DNA of 44,899 bases from Chitinophagaceae bacterium. Its GTDB lineage: Bacteria > Bacteroidota > Bacteroidia > Chitinophagales > Chitinophagaceae. Below are positions 18,142-26,119 of this stretch, piece after piece. How positions within the stretch are numbered: the first letter of the stretch is position 1; each line of letters opens with the position of its first letter. A program made the position numbers and the translations under genes. The DNA lies in contig CANGBH010000016.1 in the NCBI GenBank assembly GCA_947451935.1, forward strand, positions 1 through 44,899, given 5' to 3'. Below the pieces are notes generated by a model. That model ran no database searches. It was not told the origin of the DNA and worked only from the letters and a program-made list of their open reading frames with translations.

Positions 18142-19590
18142 GTGAGTTATTGTAAATTCCTGAATATCTTTTCTCTTTTTATTGTTGTTTCATTCTTCTC
18201 TTTTTGTACTAAAATCAAGAGTACTGATATTGGAGCTGATTTAATTCCAGAAATTGATAATGTACATACTTTTGATACCACATTTGAAGTTGTGGCTAAC
18301 AATAGCTTCAGTCCAGACTCATTGATACCTAGGTTATCAAGAGACCAAGTAGGGGATGTTGGACAATATGTACTTGGATACATATCCCATAATCCTCAAT
18401 TCGGAACAACAAAGGCATCTATTTTTCTTGAATTGAAACCCCCTGGTTATCCTTTCAAATTTGAAAATATTCCGGATAGCTTATATCTAGACTCTGTAGT
18501 ACTTTGCCTCAAATATAAATTCTCTTTTGGCGATACCAACGCGGTTCAATCAGTTACTGTTAACAAAATAACTGAAACCTTAAAATCAGATTCAGCTTAT
18601 CAGACCAATAAAGTTGTTGCTTATTCACAAGTGATCGGCTCTAAACAATTTTCACCTTCATCATTAGATGATTCACTTATAACAAGCAGAGAGAGAACAA
18701 GTAATCAATTAAGAATTAGATTGAACAATGATTTTGGAAATGAATTATTAAAAATTGATACAGCAGGATTAACTCCGTACAAAAATGATTCTCTATTTCG
18801 AAATTATTTTAAAGGGTTTGCTATTGTGCCCGAAACTTCAGGTATTGGTGCATCAGCAAACGGGTTAATGAGTTTCGCTATTGCTGATACAGCAACTTAT
18901 TTACGTTTTTATTATCGGTATACAAAAAATGGTAAACAAGATACTTCAGCTAAGAATTTCAAGTTCAACAACACCGGAGCTTTGTCAGCTAGTGTAAATC
19001 ATATTGAACGAAACTACACAGGAAGTGAATTAGTTCAGCATTTAGGTACAAAACCTGGTGGCGATAGCTTAGTATACATTCAAGCAGCACCAGGTACGTA
19101 TAGTATGTTGCGTATTCCTGGTTTGAATGAATTTAAGTCAAAAAAGGGAAATGTAATGATTCATTTAGCACAGTTGAGTATGGATGAAGCACAAACTCCT
19201 GGTTCTAATTCAAGCATATTTTATGCTCCCTTATACATGTACCCAGAGATTTACGACACTACATTGAATTCATTTTACCCATTCTTTGCAGATGGTTTTG
19301 TCAACGGGAACTATGATAACACAACTTTTGGAGGCTTTCGTAAATATAATTTTGAAAACACAAAGCCTATCGCTCATTATGATATGAATCTAACTCGTTA
19401 TGTTCAAAGTATCATTACTAGGAATGTACCTAATATGCCAATTAAGCTTTCCGCCCCCAAAACAGTACGATATAATGACCTTTATTTAACCTTGTCCCAA
19501 AATAGTCTAGCAACAGGTAGTGTGGTACTAGGAGGTGGAAATCATTCATCTAAAAAAATGAAATTGCGTGTAGTTTACTCAAAACTTTGA
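18142..19590 (+). CDS. DUF4270 family lipoprotein
   Basis: A protein of about 482 residues that begins with a short hydrophobic signal ending SFFSFCTK, an atypical lipobox whose Cys would be lipidated. The mature part starts IGADLIPEIDNV and then alternates beta-rich segments (for example LDSVVLCLKYKFSFGD and a late VLGGGNHSSKKMKLRVVYSK), as in DUF4270. The family is outer-membrane-associated and of unknown function. The reading frame is open upstream to a TTG at 18097 inside the preceding gene. I prefer GTG 18142 because it gives a normal-length signal peptide, but the start is uncertain. It is next to the glycogen-synthase-like gene, an arrangement I recall as common in the phylum. Confidence 0.75.
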   Translation: MSYCKFLNIFSLFIVVSFFSFCTKIKSTDIGADLIPEIDNVHTFDTTFEVVANNSFSPDSLIPRLSRDQVGDVGQYVLGYISHNPQFGTTKASIFLELKPPGYPFKFENIPDSLYLDSVVLCLKYKFSFGDTNAVQSVTVNKITETLKSDSAYQTNKVVAYSQVIGSKQFSPSSLDDSLITSRERTSNQLRIRLNNDFGNELLKIDTAGLTPYKNDSLFRNYFKGFAIVPETSGIGASANGLMSFAIADTATYLRFYYRYTKNGKQDTSAKNFKFNNTGALSASVNHIERNYTGSELVQHLGTKPGGDSLVYIQAAPGTYSMLRIPGLNEFKSKKGNVMIHLAQLSMDEAQTPGSNSSIFYAPLYMYPEIYDTTLNSFYPFFADGFVNGNYDNTTFGGFRKYNFENTKPIAHYDMNLTRYVQSIITRNVPNMPIKLSAPKTVRYNDLYLTLSQNSLATGSVVLGGGNHSSKKMKLRVVYSKL

Positions 19591-19622
19591 TTTTTAATAT
19601 CTTTACAGCATAAATTAACCAT

Positions 19623-20885
19623 ATGCCTTATTTATTTACATCAGAAAGTGTTTCGGAAGGACATCCGGATAAAGTAGCAGATCAAATTTCAGACGCATTA
19701 ATTGACAACTTTTTGGCTTTCGACCCCATGGCGAAAGTAGCTTGTGAAACCTTAGTTACAACTGGTCAAGTCGTATTGGCTGGAGAAGTTAAAGCCAATT
19801 GCACATTGGATGTTCAAAAAATCGCCCGTGATGTAATTGCAAAGATTGGTTATACCAAGAGTGAGTATATGTTTGAGGCAAATTCATGTGGTATTTTATC
19901 AGCAATACATGAACAATCTGCAGATATAAATCGTGGTGTAGAAAGAAAGAAGAAGGAAGACCAAGGTGCAGGAGATCAAGGCATGATGTTTGGTTATGCC
20001 ACAAATGAAACGGAGAATTTAATGCCATTAGCATTAGATTTAGCCCATAAAATTCTTATCGAATTAGCAGATATCAGAAGGGAAAAGAAATCAAAAATGC
20101 CTTACTTAAGGCCTGATGCAAAGAGTCAAGTAACCATCGAGTATGATGATAACGACAGACCAATTCGCATTGATGCTATTGTTGTATCAACACAACATGA
20201 CGATTTCAATAAGAATGATCAAAAAATGCTAGATCAAATTAAGAAAGACATCATCAATATTGTCATTCCTAGAGTAAAAGCAAAAAGTAAAAAGGAAGTT
20301 CAAAAACTTTTCAATAGCGATATCAAGTATCATATTAATCCAACTGGAAAATTTGTAATTGGTGGACCCCATGGAGATACTGGATTAACTGGTCGCAAAA
20401 TAATCGTTGATACCTATGGTGGTAAAGGCGCTCATGGTGGTGGAGCATTCAGCGGTAAAGATCCTTCGAAAGTAGATAGAAGTGCTGCTTACGCTGCTCG
20501 CCATATTGCAAAAAATATGGTAGCTGCTGGTGTTGCTGATGAAATTTTGGTACAAGTATCTTATGCAATTGGTGTAGCAAAGCCAATGGGTATTTTCGTA
20601 GATACCTATGGAACATCAAAAGTTTCCTTAACTGATGGTGAGATTGCATCACGTGTTGAAAAGCTTTTCGACATGAGGCCTTATGCAATTGAAACTAGAT
20701 TGAAATTACGCAACCCAATATATCAGGAGACAGCTGCTTACGGACACATGGGTCGTAAAAATGAAATTGTAAAAAAATCATTTGACATACCTGGTGGGGG
20801 TAAGAAAGTTGTTGAAGTAGAACTTTTCACTTGGGAAAAATTAGACTTTGTAGATAAAGTAAAATCAGCATTTAAAATCAAATAA
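19623..20885 (+). CDS. metK: S-adenosylmethionine synthetase
   Basis: A 420-residue MetK, which makes SAM from methionine and ATP in the cytoplasm. It begins [20 protein letters not shown] with the ATP-binding His of GHPDK. It contains the second hexapeptide-type signature [12 protein letters not shown] and the glycine-rich loop [19 protein letters not shown] near residue 270. Length is slightly above the E. coli enzyme (384) because of charged inserts around residues 100-240, as usual for Bacteroidota. It starts 32 bases after DUF4270, leaving no room for a SAM riboswitch. A strong intrinsic terminator follows the stop. Confidence 0.97.
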   Translation: MPYLFTSESVSEGHPDKVADQISDALIDNFLAFDPMAKVACETLVTTGQVVLAGEVKANCTLDVQKIARDVIAKIGYTKSEYMFEANSCGILSAIHEQSADINRGVERKKKEDQGAGDQGMMFGYATNETENLMPLALDLAHKILIELADIRREKKSKMPYLRPDAKSQVTIEYDDNDRPIRIDAIVVSTQHDDFNKNDQKMLDQIKKDIINIVIPRVKAKSKKEVQKLFNSDIKYHINPTGKFVIGGPHGDTGLTGRKIIVDTYGGKGAHGGGAFSGKDPSKVDRSAAYAARHIAKNMVAAGVADEILVQVSYAIGVAKPMGIFVDTYGTSKVSLTDGEIASRVEKLFDMRPYAIETRLKLRNPIYQETAAYGHMGRKNEIVKKSFDIPGGGKKVVEVELFTWEKLDFVDKVKSAFKIK

Positions 20886-20904
20886 TTTTTCACATAATTA
20901 TAGC

Positions 20905-20938
20905 AGAAACCCTCATTTAACCGAGGGTTTCTTTTTTT
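20905..20938 (+). terminator. Rho-independent terminator of metK
   Basis: A perfect 10-bp stem, AGAAACCCTC (20905-20914) with GAGGGTTTCT (20923-20932), an 8-base loop and a run of seven T to 20938. It ends the metK transcript ten bases before the nudix start, so the downstream genes probably have their own promoter or depend on read-through. Confidence 0.9.
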
Positions 20939-20947
20939 AATATAGCC

Positions 20948-21508
20948 ATGAAAAACCAATTAAACAACTGGACAATACTAAACGAAAAAAATCAATACGA
21001 TAATCCTTGGATAAAGGTTACTGAATATGATGTAATCACACCAGGTGGGTCAAAAGGTATTTATGGTAAAGTTCATTTTAAGAATATAGCCATTGGGGTA
21101 GTGCCAATAGACAATGAAGGAAATATTTATCTGATTGGGCAATATCGTTTTCCAATTGATAAATATTCAATTGAAATCCCCGAAGGTGGTGGGCCATTAG
21201 GAATAGATCCATTAGAAAGTGCTATTCGAGAATTGAAGGAAGAAACGGGCTTAAGGGCTAATTCATGGGAAAAAATACTTGAAATGCATTTGTCTAATTC
21301 CGTTTCTGATGAATTATCAATAGTGTATCTTGCAAGAGATCTAATGATAGGAGAGGCAGAGCCTGAAGAAACAGAAAAGCTAGATATAATTAAACTATCC
21401 TTTTCTGAAGCTTATCAGAAGGTCTTAGATTTTGAAATTACAGATTCAATCACTGTAGCGTCAATTTTGAAAATGAAAATCATGTTTTTAGAAACCGAAT
21501 CAAAATAA
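20948..21508 (+). CDS. Nudix hydrolase, ADP-sugar pyrophosphatase-like
   Basis: A 186-residue Nudix protein. The Nudix box spans about residues 80-102 and contains the metal-binding core RELKEETGL. The glutamate of the G-x5-E part is replaced by Ile (PLGIDPLES). The PEGGG lead-in and overall length resemble ADP-ribose/ADP-sugar pyrophosphatases, which cleave nucleoside diphosphate sugars. The REXXEE residues needed for Mg binding are intact, so activity is expected. The TAA stop is immediately followed by the rlmB ATG, so the two are co-transcribed. Confidence 0.85.
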   Translation: MKNQLNNWTILNEKNQYDNPWIKVTEYDVITPGGSKGIYGKVHFKNIAIGVVPIDNEGNIYLIGQYRFPIDKYSIEIPEGGGPLGIDPLESAIRELKEETGLRANSWEKILEMHLSNSVSDELSIVYLARDLMIGEAEPEETEKLDIIKLSFSEAYQKVLDFEITDSITVASILKMKIMFLETESK

Positions 21509-22267
21509 ATGTCTAGATCAACAAATATTATCGGCAGACAACCAGTACTCGAAGCATTAAGAGATGGAAAGCAATTGGAACGAATTTTCATTCAAAAAAA
21601 TATTGGTGGTGAAGGCATAGATGAAATAAAAGTATTGGCACAGAAAATGCAAGTGCCTATAAATGCTGTTCCTATTGAAAAACTTCATTCGCTTACAAGA
21701 GCTAATCATCAAGGTGTTATAGCAATCAATAGTTTAATTGATTATTATGACCTGCAAGAATCTATCGACCTAATTGTTCAAAATGGCTCTATTCCACTTT
21801 TTGTAATGCTTGATGGCATAACTGATGTTAGAAATATTGGTGCCATTGCAAGAACCGCTATATGTTGTGGCGCACAAATTATGATTATCCCAGATAAAGG
21901 TATTGGCGCCTTGAATGAAGAAGCTGTAAAATCATCTGCGGGAGCGCTTCAAAAAATAATTGTGTGTAGGGTAAACAGTCTATTAAAAGCAGTGGATACT
22001 CTTCACCTAAATGGTATATCTGTATTTACAGCAGAAATGAAATCTGATAAGTTAGTATTTGATCTAGATTATACAGCACCATGTTGTATAATTATGGGTA
22101 GTGAAGACAAGGGTATACAGCCTTATTTGTCTAAATCAGCTGATACACGTTTGACCATACCAATGCAAGGAAAATTTGATTCTTTCAATGTTGGTATTGC
22201 CACAGGAATCATATTATTTGAAGCAAATAAACAACGTATGTTTCCGGTATCTGAAAGTAAAAAGTAG
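21509..22267 (+). CDS. rlmB: 23S rRNA (guanosine-2'-O-)-methyltransferase, RlmB/SpoU family
   Basis: A 252-residue SPOUT methyltransferase. An N-terminal substrate-binding domain (IIGRQPVLEALRDGKQLERI) precedes the trefoil-knot catalytic domain with motif 1 (DGITDVRNIGAIARTA), motif 2 (IIMGSEDKGI) and motif 3 (IPMQGKFDSFNVGIATGI). RlmB methylates G2251 of 23S rRNA in the peptidyl-transferase loop. The RlmB call rests on the N-terminal domain and length; other TrmH-type targets cannot be ruled out. It abuts the nudix gene (no spacer) and precedes the GSCFA gene by five bases. Confidence 0.88.
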   Translation: MSRSTNIIGRQPVLEALRDGKQLERIFIQKNIGGEGIDEIKVLAQKMQVPINAVPIEKLHSLTRANHQGVIAINSLIDYYDLQESIDLIVQNGSIPLFVMLDGITDVRNIGAIARTAICCGAQIMIIPDKGIGALNEEAVKSSAGALQKIIVCRVNSLLKAVDTLHLNGISVFTAEMKSDKLVFDLDYTAPCCIIMGSEDKGIQPYLSKSADTRLTIPMQGKFDSFNVGIATGIILFEANKQRMFPVSESKK

Positions 22268-22272
22268 GTTGT

Positions 22273-23244
22273 ATGGAATTTCGTTTGCCCCTTGATCCTT
22301 CACAAATCAATCCTAAAATCAAGATTACAGATCGTATTATGCTCATGGGTTCTTGTTTTACAGAACACATGACTTCAAAACTTAATCAGGTTAAGTTCAA
22401 TACGCTTCAAAATCCAAACGGAATTCTTTTTAACCCGATAAGTATAGCCAAGGCACTGAATTATTATATCGATTCGAGTTACATTGATGATTCTTCTCTT
22501 TTTGAATTAAACACGTTATGGAATCATTGGGATTTCCACTCGTCATTAAGTCAACCCACTTCATTAGAAGCACTTGGAAAAATTAATAATCAAATCAACA
22601 CCGGACATCACTTTCTGAAGGATGCTAATTGGTTGATTATTACATTTGGGTCTGCTTTTATTTATCAATTATCTAATGCTGAAATTGTTGCGAACTGTCA
22701 TAAAGCACCTGCAGACTTATTTACAAAGAAAATGCTTTCTATTGATGATGTGGTAAACTCATATACAACATTAATTAGTCGGATTAGGGTCTTTAACCCG
22801 GGGTTAAAAATCATGTTCACTGTTAGTCCGGTCAGGCATTTAAAAGAAGGATTTGTTGAAAATAACCGAAGTAAGTCAGTATTGCTGCTATCTATTGAAA
22901 AAATTGTTTCTCTATTACCTGATTGTTTTTATTTCCCCTCATACGAATTAGTAATTGATGATTTGAGGGATTATCGGTTTTATGCAGAAGACATGGTTCA
23001 TCCTAATTACTTGGCTACAAATTATGTATGGGAAAAATTTAGCACCTCATGCATTGATGGAAAAAGCCGAGAAATTTTTAAAGACATTGAGCAAATTCAT
23101 AATGCACTCAGGCATCGTCCAATGCATCCCAATTCACTTGAACATAAAAAATTTAGAGAAAAAACTTATATATCGATTAAGTCATTATCAGATAGGTTCC
23201 CCGAACTAAATTGGAATGAAGAACTACTATTTTTCAAAGATTGA
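22273..23244 (+). CDS. GSCFA domain protein (SGNH-like)
   Basis: A 323-residue protein containing the family-naming motif GSCFTEHM (about residues 27-34), followed by LQNPNGILFNPISIAKAL. Later, FTVSPVRHLKEGFVENNRSK and AEDMVHPNYLATNYVWEKF give the remaining SGNH/GDSL-like blocks, including a probable catalytic Asp/His in DMVHP. Family members are presumed hydrolases or esterases of unknown substrate. No signal peptide is visible, so it is probably cytoplasmic. It sits tightly after rlmB. Confidence 0.85.
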   Translation: MEFRLPLDPSQINPKIKITDRIMLMGSCFTEHMTSKLNQVKFNTLQNPNGILFNPISIAKALNYYIDSSYIDDSSLFELNTLWNHWDFHSSLSQPTSLEALGKINNQINTGHHFLKDANWLIITFGSAFIYQLSNAEIVANCHKAPADLFTKKMLSIDDVVNSYTTLISRIRVFNPGLKIMFTVSPVRHLKEGFVENNRSKSVLLLSIEKIVSLLPDCFYFPSYELVIDDLRDYRFYAEDMVHPNYLATNYVWEKFSTSCIDGKSREIFKDIEQIHNALRHRPMHPNSLEHKKFREKTYISIKSLSDRFPELNWNEELLFFKD

Positions 23245-23268
23245 GATCAATTATAATGTTTATCTTTA
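23241..23268 (+). promoter_or_regulatory. Possible promoter of the penicillin acylase gene
   Basis: TTG at 23241-23243 and TATCTTTA at 23261-23268 are 17 bases apart. The last base of the -7 box departs from TAnnTTTG, and the element overlaps the end of the GSCFA gene. This is a weak call. Confidence 0.3.
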
Positions 23269-23284
23269 AGTGACAACAATAGTT

Positions 23285-25723
23285 ATGAAATACATACAGT
23301 TCATATTATTTCTTTTATTGAATACAGCAATTCTATTTGTCCTTGGCACTAGAATAATGCTACCTCTTCCGCTTGGTCAATTTTTGAGTGTTCAAGAAGG
23401 CATATGGCAAAATGCAGAACCAAAAAATATAAATTATAATGCAAACCTTAAGTTTGAAGGTCTACAAGGTAGTGCTGATGTTTACTTTGACGACCGCCTA
23501 GTACCTCACATTTTTGCTGAACAAGAAAATGATGCCTATTTCGTTCAAGGGTATATCCATGCTAAATTTAGATTATGGCAAATGGAATTTCAAACCCATG
23601 CAGCAGCTGGTAGGATAAGCGAAATAGTAGGAGATAAGGCGATTAATTTTGATAAAACGCAAAGACGAATTGGAATGGTATTTGCTGCTGAAAATGCGCT
23701 TGCGGAAATGGAAAAAGATCCGACTACAAAAAGTGCTATTGATGCATATACTGCAGGCATAAATTCATACATCGATCACTTAAATAAAAGTCAACTTCCT
23801 ATTGAATATAAATTACTCGGCTATGAACCTGAACATTGGACGAATTTAAAAACAGCATTGTTCACCAAGCAAATGACCAATAATTTAGCTGGATATGATC
23901 GAGATTTTGAATTCACCAATGCACTAAAAGTGTTAGGAGAAGAAAATTTTCGTATTCTTTATTCTGATATTCCTGATTCTCTTTATCCTGTTATACCAAA
24001 GGGTACAGTATATGCAGGTCAGCAAGAACAGCTAACCCCGCCAAGCACAGTTGACTCACTTTATTATAAACGAAATGATACGATTCATTTAGCCGAAGAA
24101 TTTAAACCGAATCCTTCAAATGGTAGTAATAACTGGGTATTGGCTGGATCAAAAACAAAAAGTGGTAAACCGATATTATGTAATGATCCTCACCTAGGGT
24201 TGACTTTACCTTCTATATGGTATGAAATGCAGATTCATACACCAGCTTACAATTCTTATGGTGTTACGTTTCCGGGCATCCCAGGAATAGTTATTGGATT
24301 TAATGACAGTATTGCATTTGGATTTACAAATGCTGGGAGAGACGTTAAGGATTATTATCAAATTAAATTCAAAGATGATGCGAAAGAAGAATATTGGTTC
24401 AACAATCAATGGAAGAAATCGAATCAACGCATAGAATTAATAAAAGTCAAGAATAAAACTACTGTTCTAGATACCGTTGCCTATACCATTTTTGGTCCAG
24501 TAGTTTATGATAAGAGTTTTAAAACTGACCTGTCTAAAGATCAAGCATATGCTCTTCGTTGGGTAGCACATGATTCATCTAATATTTTAAAGATGTGGTT
24601 ATTGCTTAATCGAGCTAAGAACTACAATGATTATTTTGAAGCAATTGGCTATTTCAACGTACCCGGACAAAATATGATTTTTGCCTCTAAGTCAGGTGAT
24701 ATAGCATTATGGCAACAAGCTAATTTTCCACTTCGTTGGAAAGACCAAGGTTTGTTTGTAATGCCAGGTACAGATAGTAGCTATATGTGGAAAGGTTATA
24801 TTCCCAAAGACCAGAATCCACATAGTGTAAACCCCATTCAGGGTTATTTGAGCAGTGCAAATCAGCGTCCTGCAGACTCCACCTATCCATATTTTATTCC
24901 TGGAAGTTATGAAGTATATAGAGCCATCACGATCAACCGTAAATTAGAATCCTTATTCAATGCTACTGCTCAGGATATGATGAGTTTACAAAATAATAAC
25001 TACAATGTATTCGCTGAAGAAGCCCGTCCAATTTTATTGGAGCATATTGATAGAACGAAGTTAACTGCCAAAGAACTTGATTATTTGAATATTGTTTCTT
25101 CATGGAATTTATCTAACGATCCAGCTGAAAAAGGCCCCTTATGTTTTAATGCCTGGTGGGATTCACTAGAAGTAAATGTATTTCATGATGATCTGAGTAA
25201 AGGTTCTGTACCTGTAATTGAGCCAGAAAGATTTATCCTACTAGAGGGAATCAAAAAAAATAATGCCTTTAAGTTCATCGATGACATCAATACACCTGAA
25301 TTAGAAACGTTATCGATGCAGGTAACAAGTGCTTGGAAAAAAGCATCTGCACACTTGAATCAGCTTGAACAAGAAGATAAATTGGAGTGGGGTAAGTACA
25401 AGAATACCACCATCTATCATTTGTTAAAAACAAACACCATGCCTTTTGCTCGAACTGGCTTAATGAATGGGGGAGGTGTAGGAATAGTTAATGCTACTCA
25501 GCATGATCATGGACCAAGTTGGCGTATGATTGTAGAATTGACAACACCAACACAGGCTTATGGGGTGTATCCGGGTGGACAAAGTGGGAACCCAGGTAGT
25601 TTTTATTATGATAATTTTATAGATACTTGGACCGCTGGTAAATACTATCCTTTATGGGTAATGAACACCAATGATTTTTTAGACGATAGAGTTAAGTGGA
25701 AAATTCATTTCAGTAACAACTAA
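23285..25723 (+). CDS. Penicillin acylase family protein (Ntn hydrolase)
   Basis: A precursor of about 812 residues with an N-terminal hydrophobic signal or anchor (about 3-24). The Ntn-hydrolase cleavage point is visible as NGSNNWVLAGSKTKSGKP: autocleavage before Ser281 would free the catalytic N-terminal serine and make alpha and beta chains. NDPHLGLTLPSIWYEM follows, as in the family, and the C-terminal SGNPGSFYYDNFIDTW block is also typical. Members hydrolyse amides such as beta-lactam side chains or acyl-homoserine lactones; the natural substrate here is unknown. I chose ATG 23285 over an in-frame GTG five codons earlier (23270) because it starts directly at the signal. Confidence 0.88.
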   Translation: MKYIQFILFLLLNTAILFVLGTRIMLPLPLGQFLSVQEGIWQNAEPKNINYNANLKFEGLQGSADVYFDDRLVPHIFAEQENDAYFVQGYIHAKFRLWQMEFQTHAAAGRISEIVGDKAINFDKTQRRIGMVFAAENALAEMEKDPTTKSAIDAYTAGINSYIDHLNKSQLPIEYKLLGYEPEHWTNLKTALFTKQMTNNLAGYDRDFEFTNALKVLGEENFRILYSDIPDSLYPVIPKGTVYAGQQEQLTPPSTVDSLYYKRNDTIHLAEEFKPNPSNGSNNWVLAGSKTKSGKPILCNDPHLGLTLPSIWYEMQIHTPAYNSYGVTFPGIPGIVIGFNDSIAFGFTNAGRDVKDYYQIKFKDDAKEEYWFNNQWKKSNQRIELIKVKNKTTVLDTVAYTIFGPVVYDKSFKTDLSKDQAYALRWVAHDSSNILKMWLLLNRAKNYNDYFEAIGYFNVPGQNMIFASKSGDIALWQQANFPLRWKDQGLFVMPGTDSSYMWKGYIPKDQNPHSVNPIQGYLSSANQRPADSTYPYFIPGSYEVYRAITINRKLESLFNATAQDMMSLQNNNYNVFAEEARPILLEHIDRTKLTAKELDYLNIVSSWNLSNDPAEKGPLCFNAWWDSLEVNVFHDDLSKGSVPVIEPERFILLEGIKKNNAFKFIDDINTPELETLSMQVTSAWKKASAHLNQLEQEDKLEWGKYKNTTIYHLLKTNTMPFARTGLMNGGGVGIVNATQHDHGPSWRMIVELTTPTQAYGVYPGGQSGNPGSFYYDNFIDTWTAGKYYPLWVMNTNDFLDDRVKWKIHFSNN

Positions 25724-25736
25724 TGATACGTAGATT

Positions 25737-26090
25737 ATGAAATTTTTTATTTCAATAATAGTAACAGCAATAGTAGCTTTTTCAATGGGTTTAGTACTCC
25801 CTTGGTGGTCTATTTCCTTAGCAGGATTTATATCAGGAATTTTCTTTAAGCAATCTAAATTGTTGTCCTTTTTATCAGTTTTCATTGCTGTGGCTTTATT
25901 CTGGGGTTTAATGGCATTTATTATTAGTATATCCAATAATCATATTTTAGCCCATAGAATATCGTTGCTTATTATTAAAAGAGATAATCCATACCTCCTC
26001 ATTTTAATTACCTCATTAATAGGTGGTCTAACAGCAGGTATTTCAGCTCTAACAGGTCAATCGCTTATGGTATTGGTAAAGAAGTCATAG
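25737..26090 (+). CDS. Small hypothetical membrane protein
   Basis: A 117-residue protein, not recognised as a named family. It has about four hydrophobic segments (roughly residues 2-24, 28-38, 45-68 and 84-112) separated by short polar turns. The third and fourth are joined by a charged loop (HRISLLIIKRDNP). It lies 13 bases after the penicillin acylase gene and 29 bases before the DUF5686 gene on the same strand, so it is probably co-expressed with envelope proteins. No enzymatic residues stand out. Confidence 0.6.
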   Translation: MKFFISIIVTAIVAFSMGLVLPWWSISLAGFISGIFFKQSKLLSFLSVFIAVALFWGLMAFIISISNNHILAHRISLLIIKRDNPYLLILITSLIGGLTAGISALTGQSLMVLVKKS

Positions 26091-26119
26091 TTAATTTTCT
26101 TTTTGTATTAAATCTTTTC

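Noticed and set aside
17295-19590. Frameshifted full-length glycogen synthase
   Set aside because: The downstream frame encodes a lipoprotein signal and a DUF4270 protein, not a second GT-B lobe.
19591-19622. SAM riboswitch before metK
   Set aside because: Only 32 bases separate DUF4270 and metK, too short for any known SAM riboswitch, and no suitable helices are visible.
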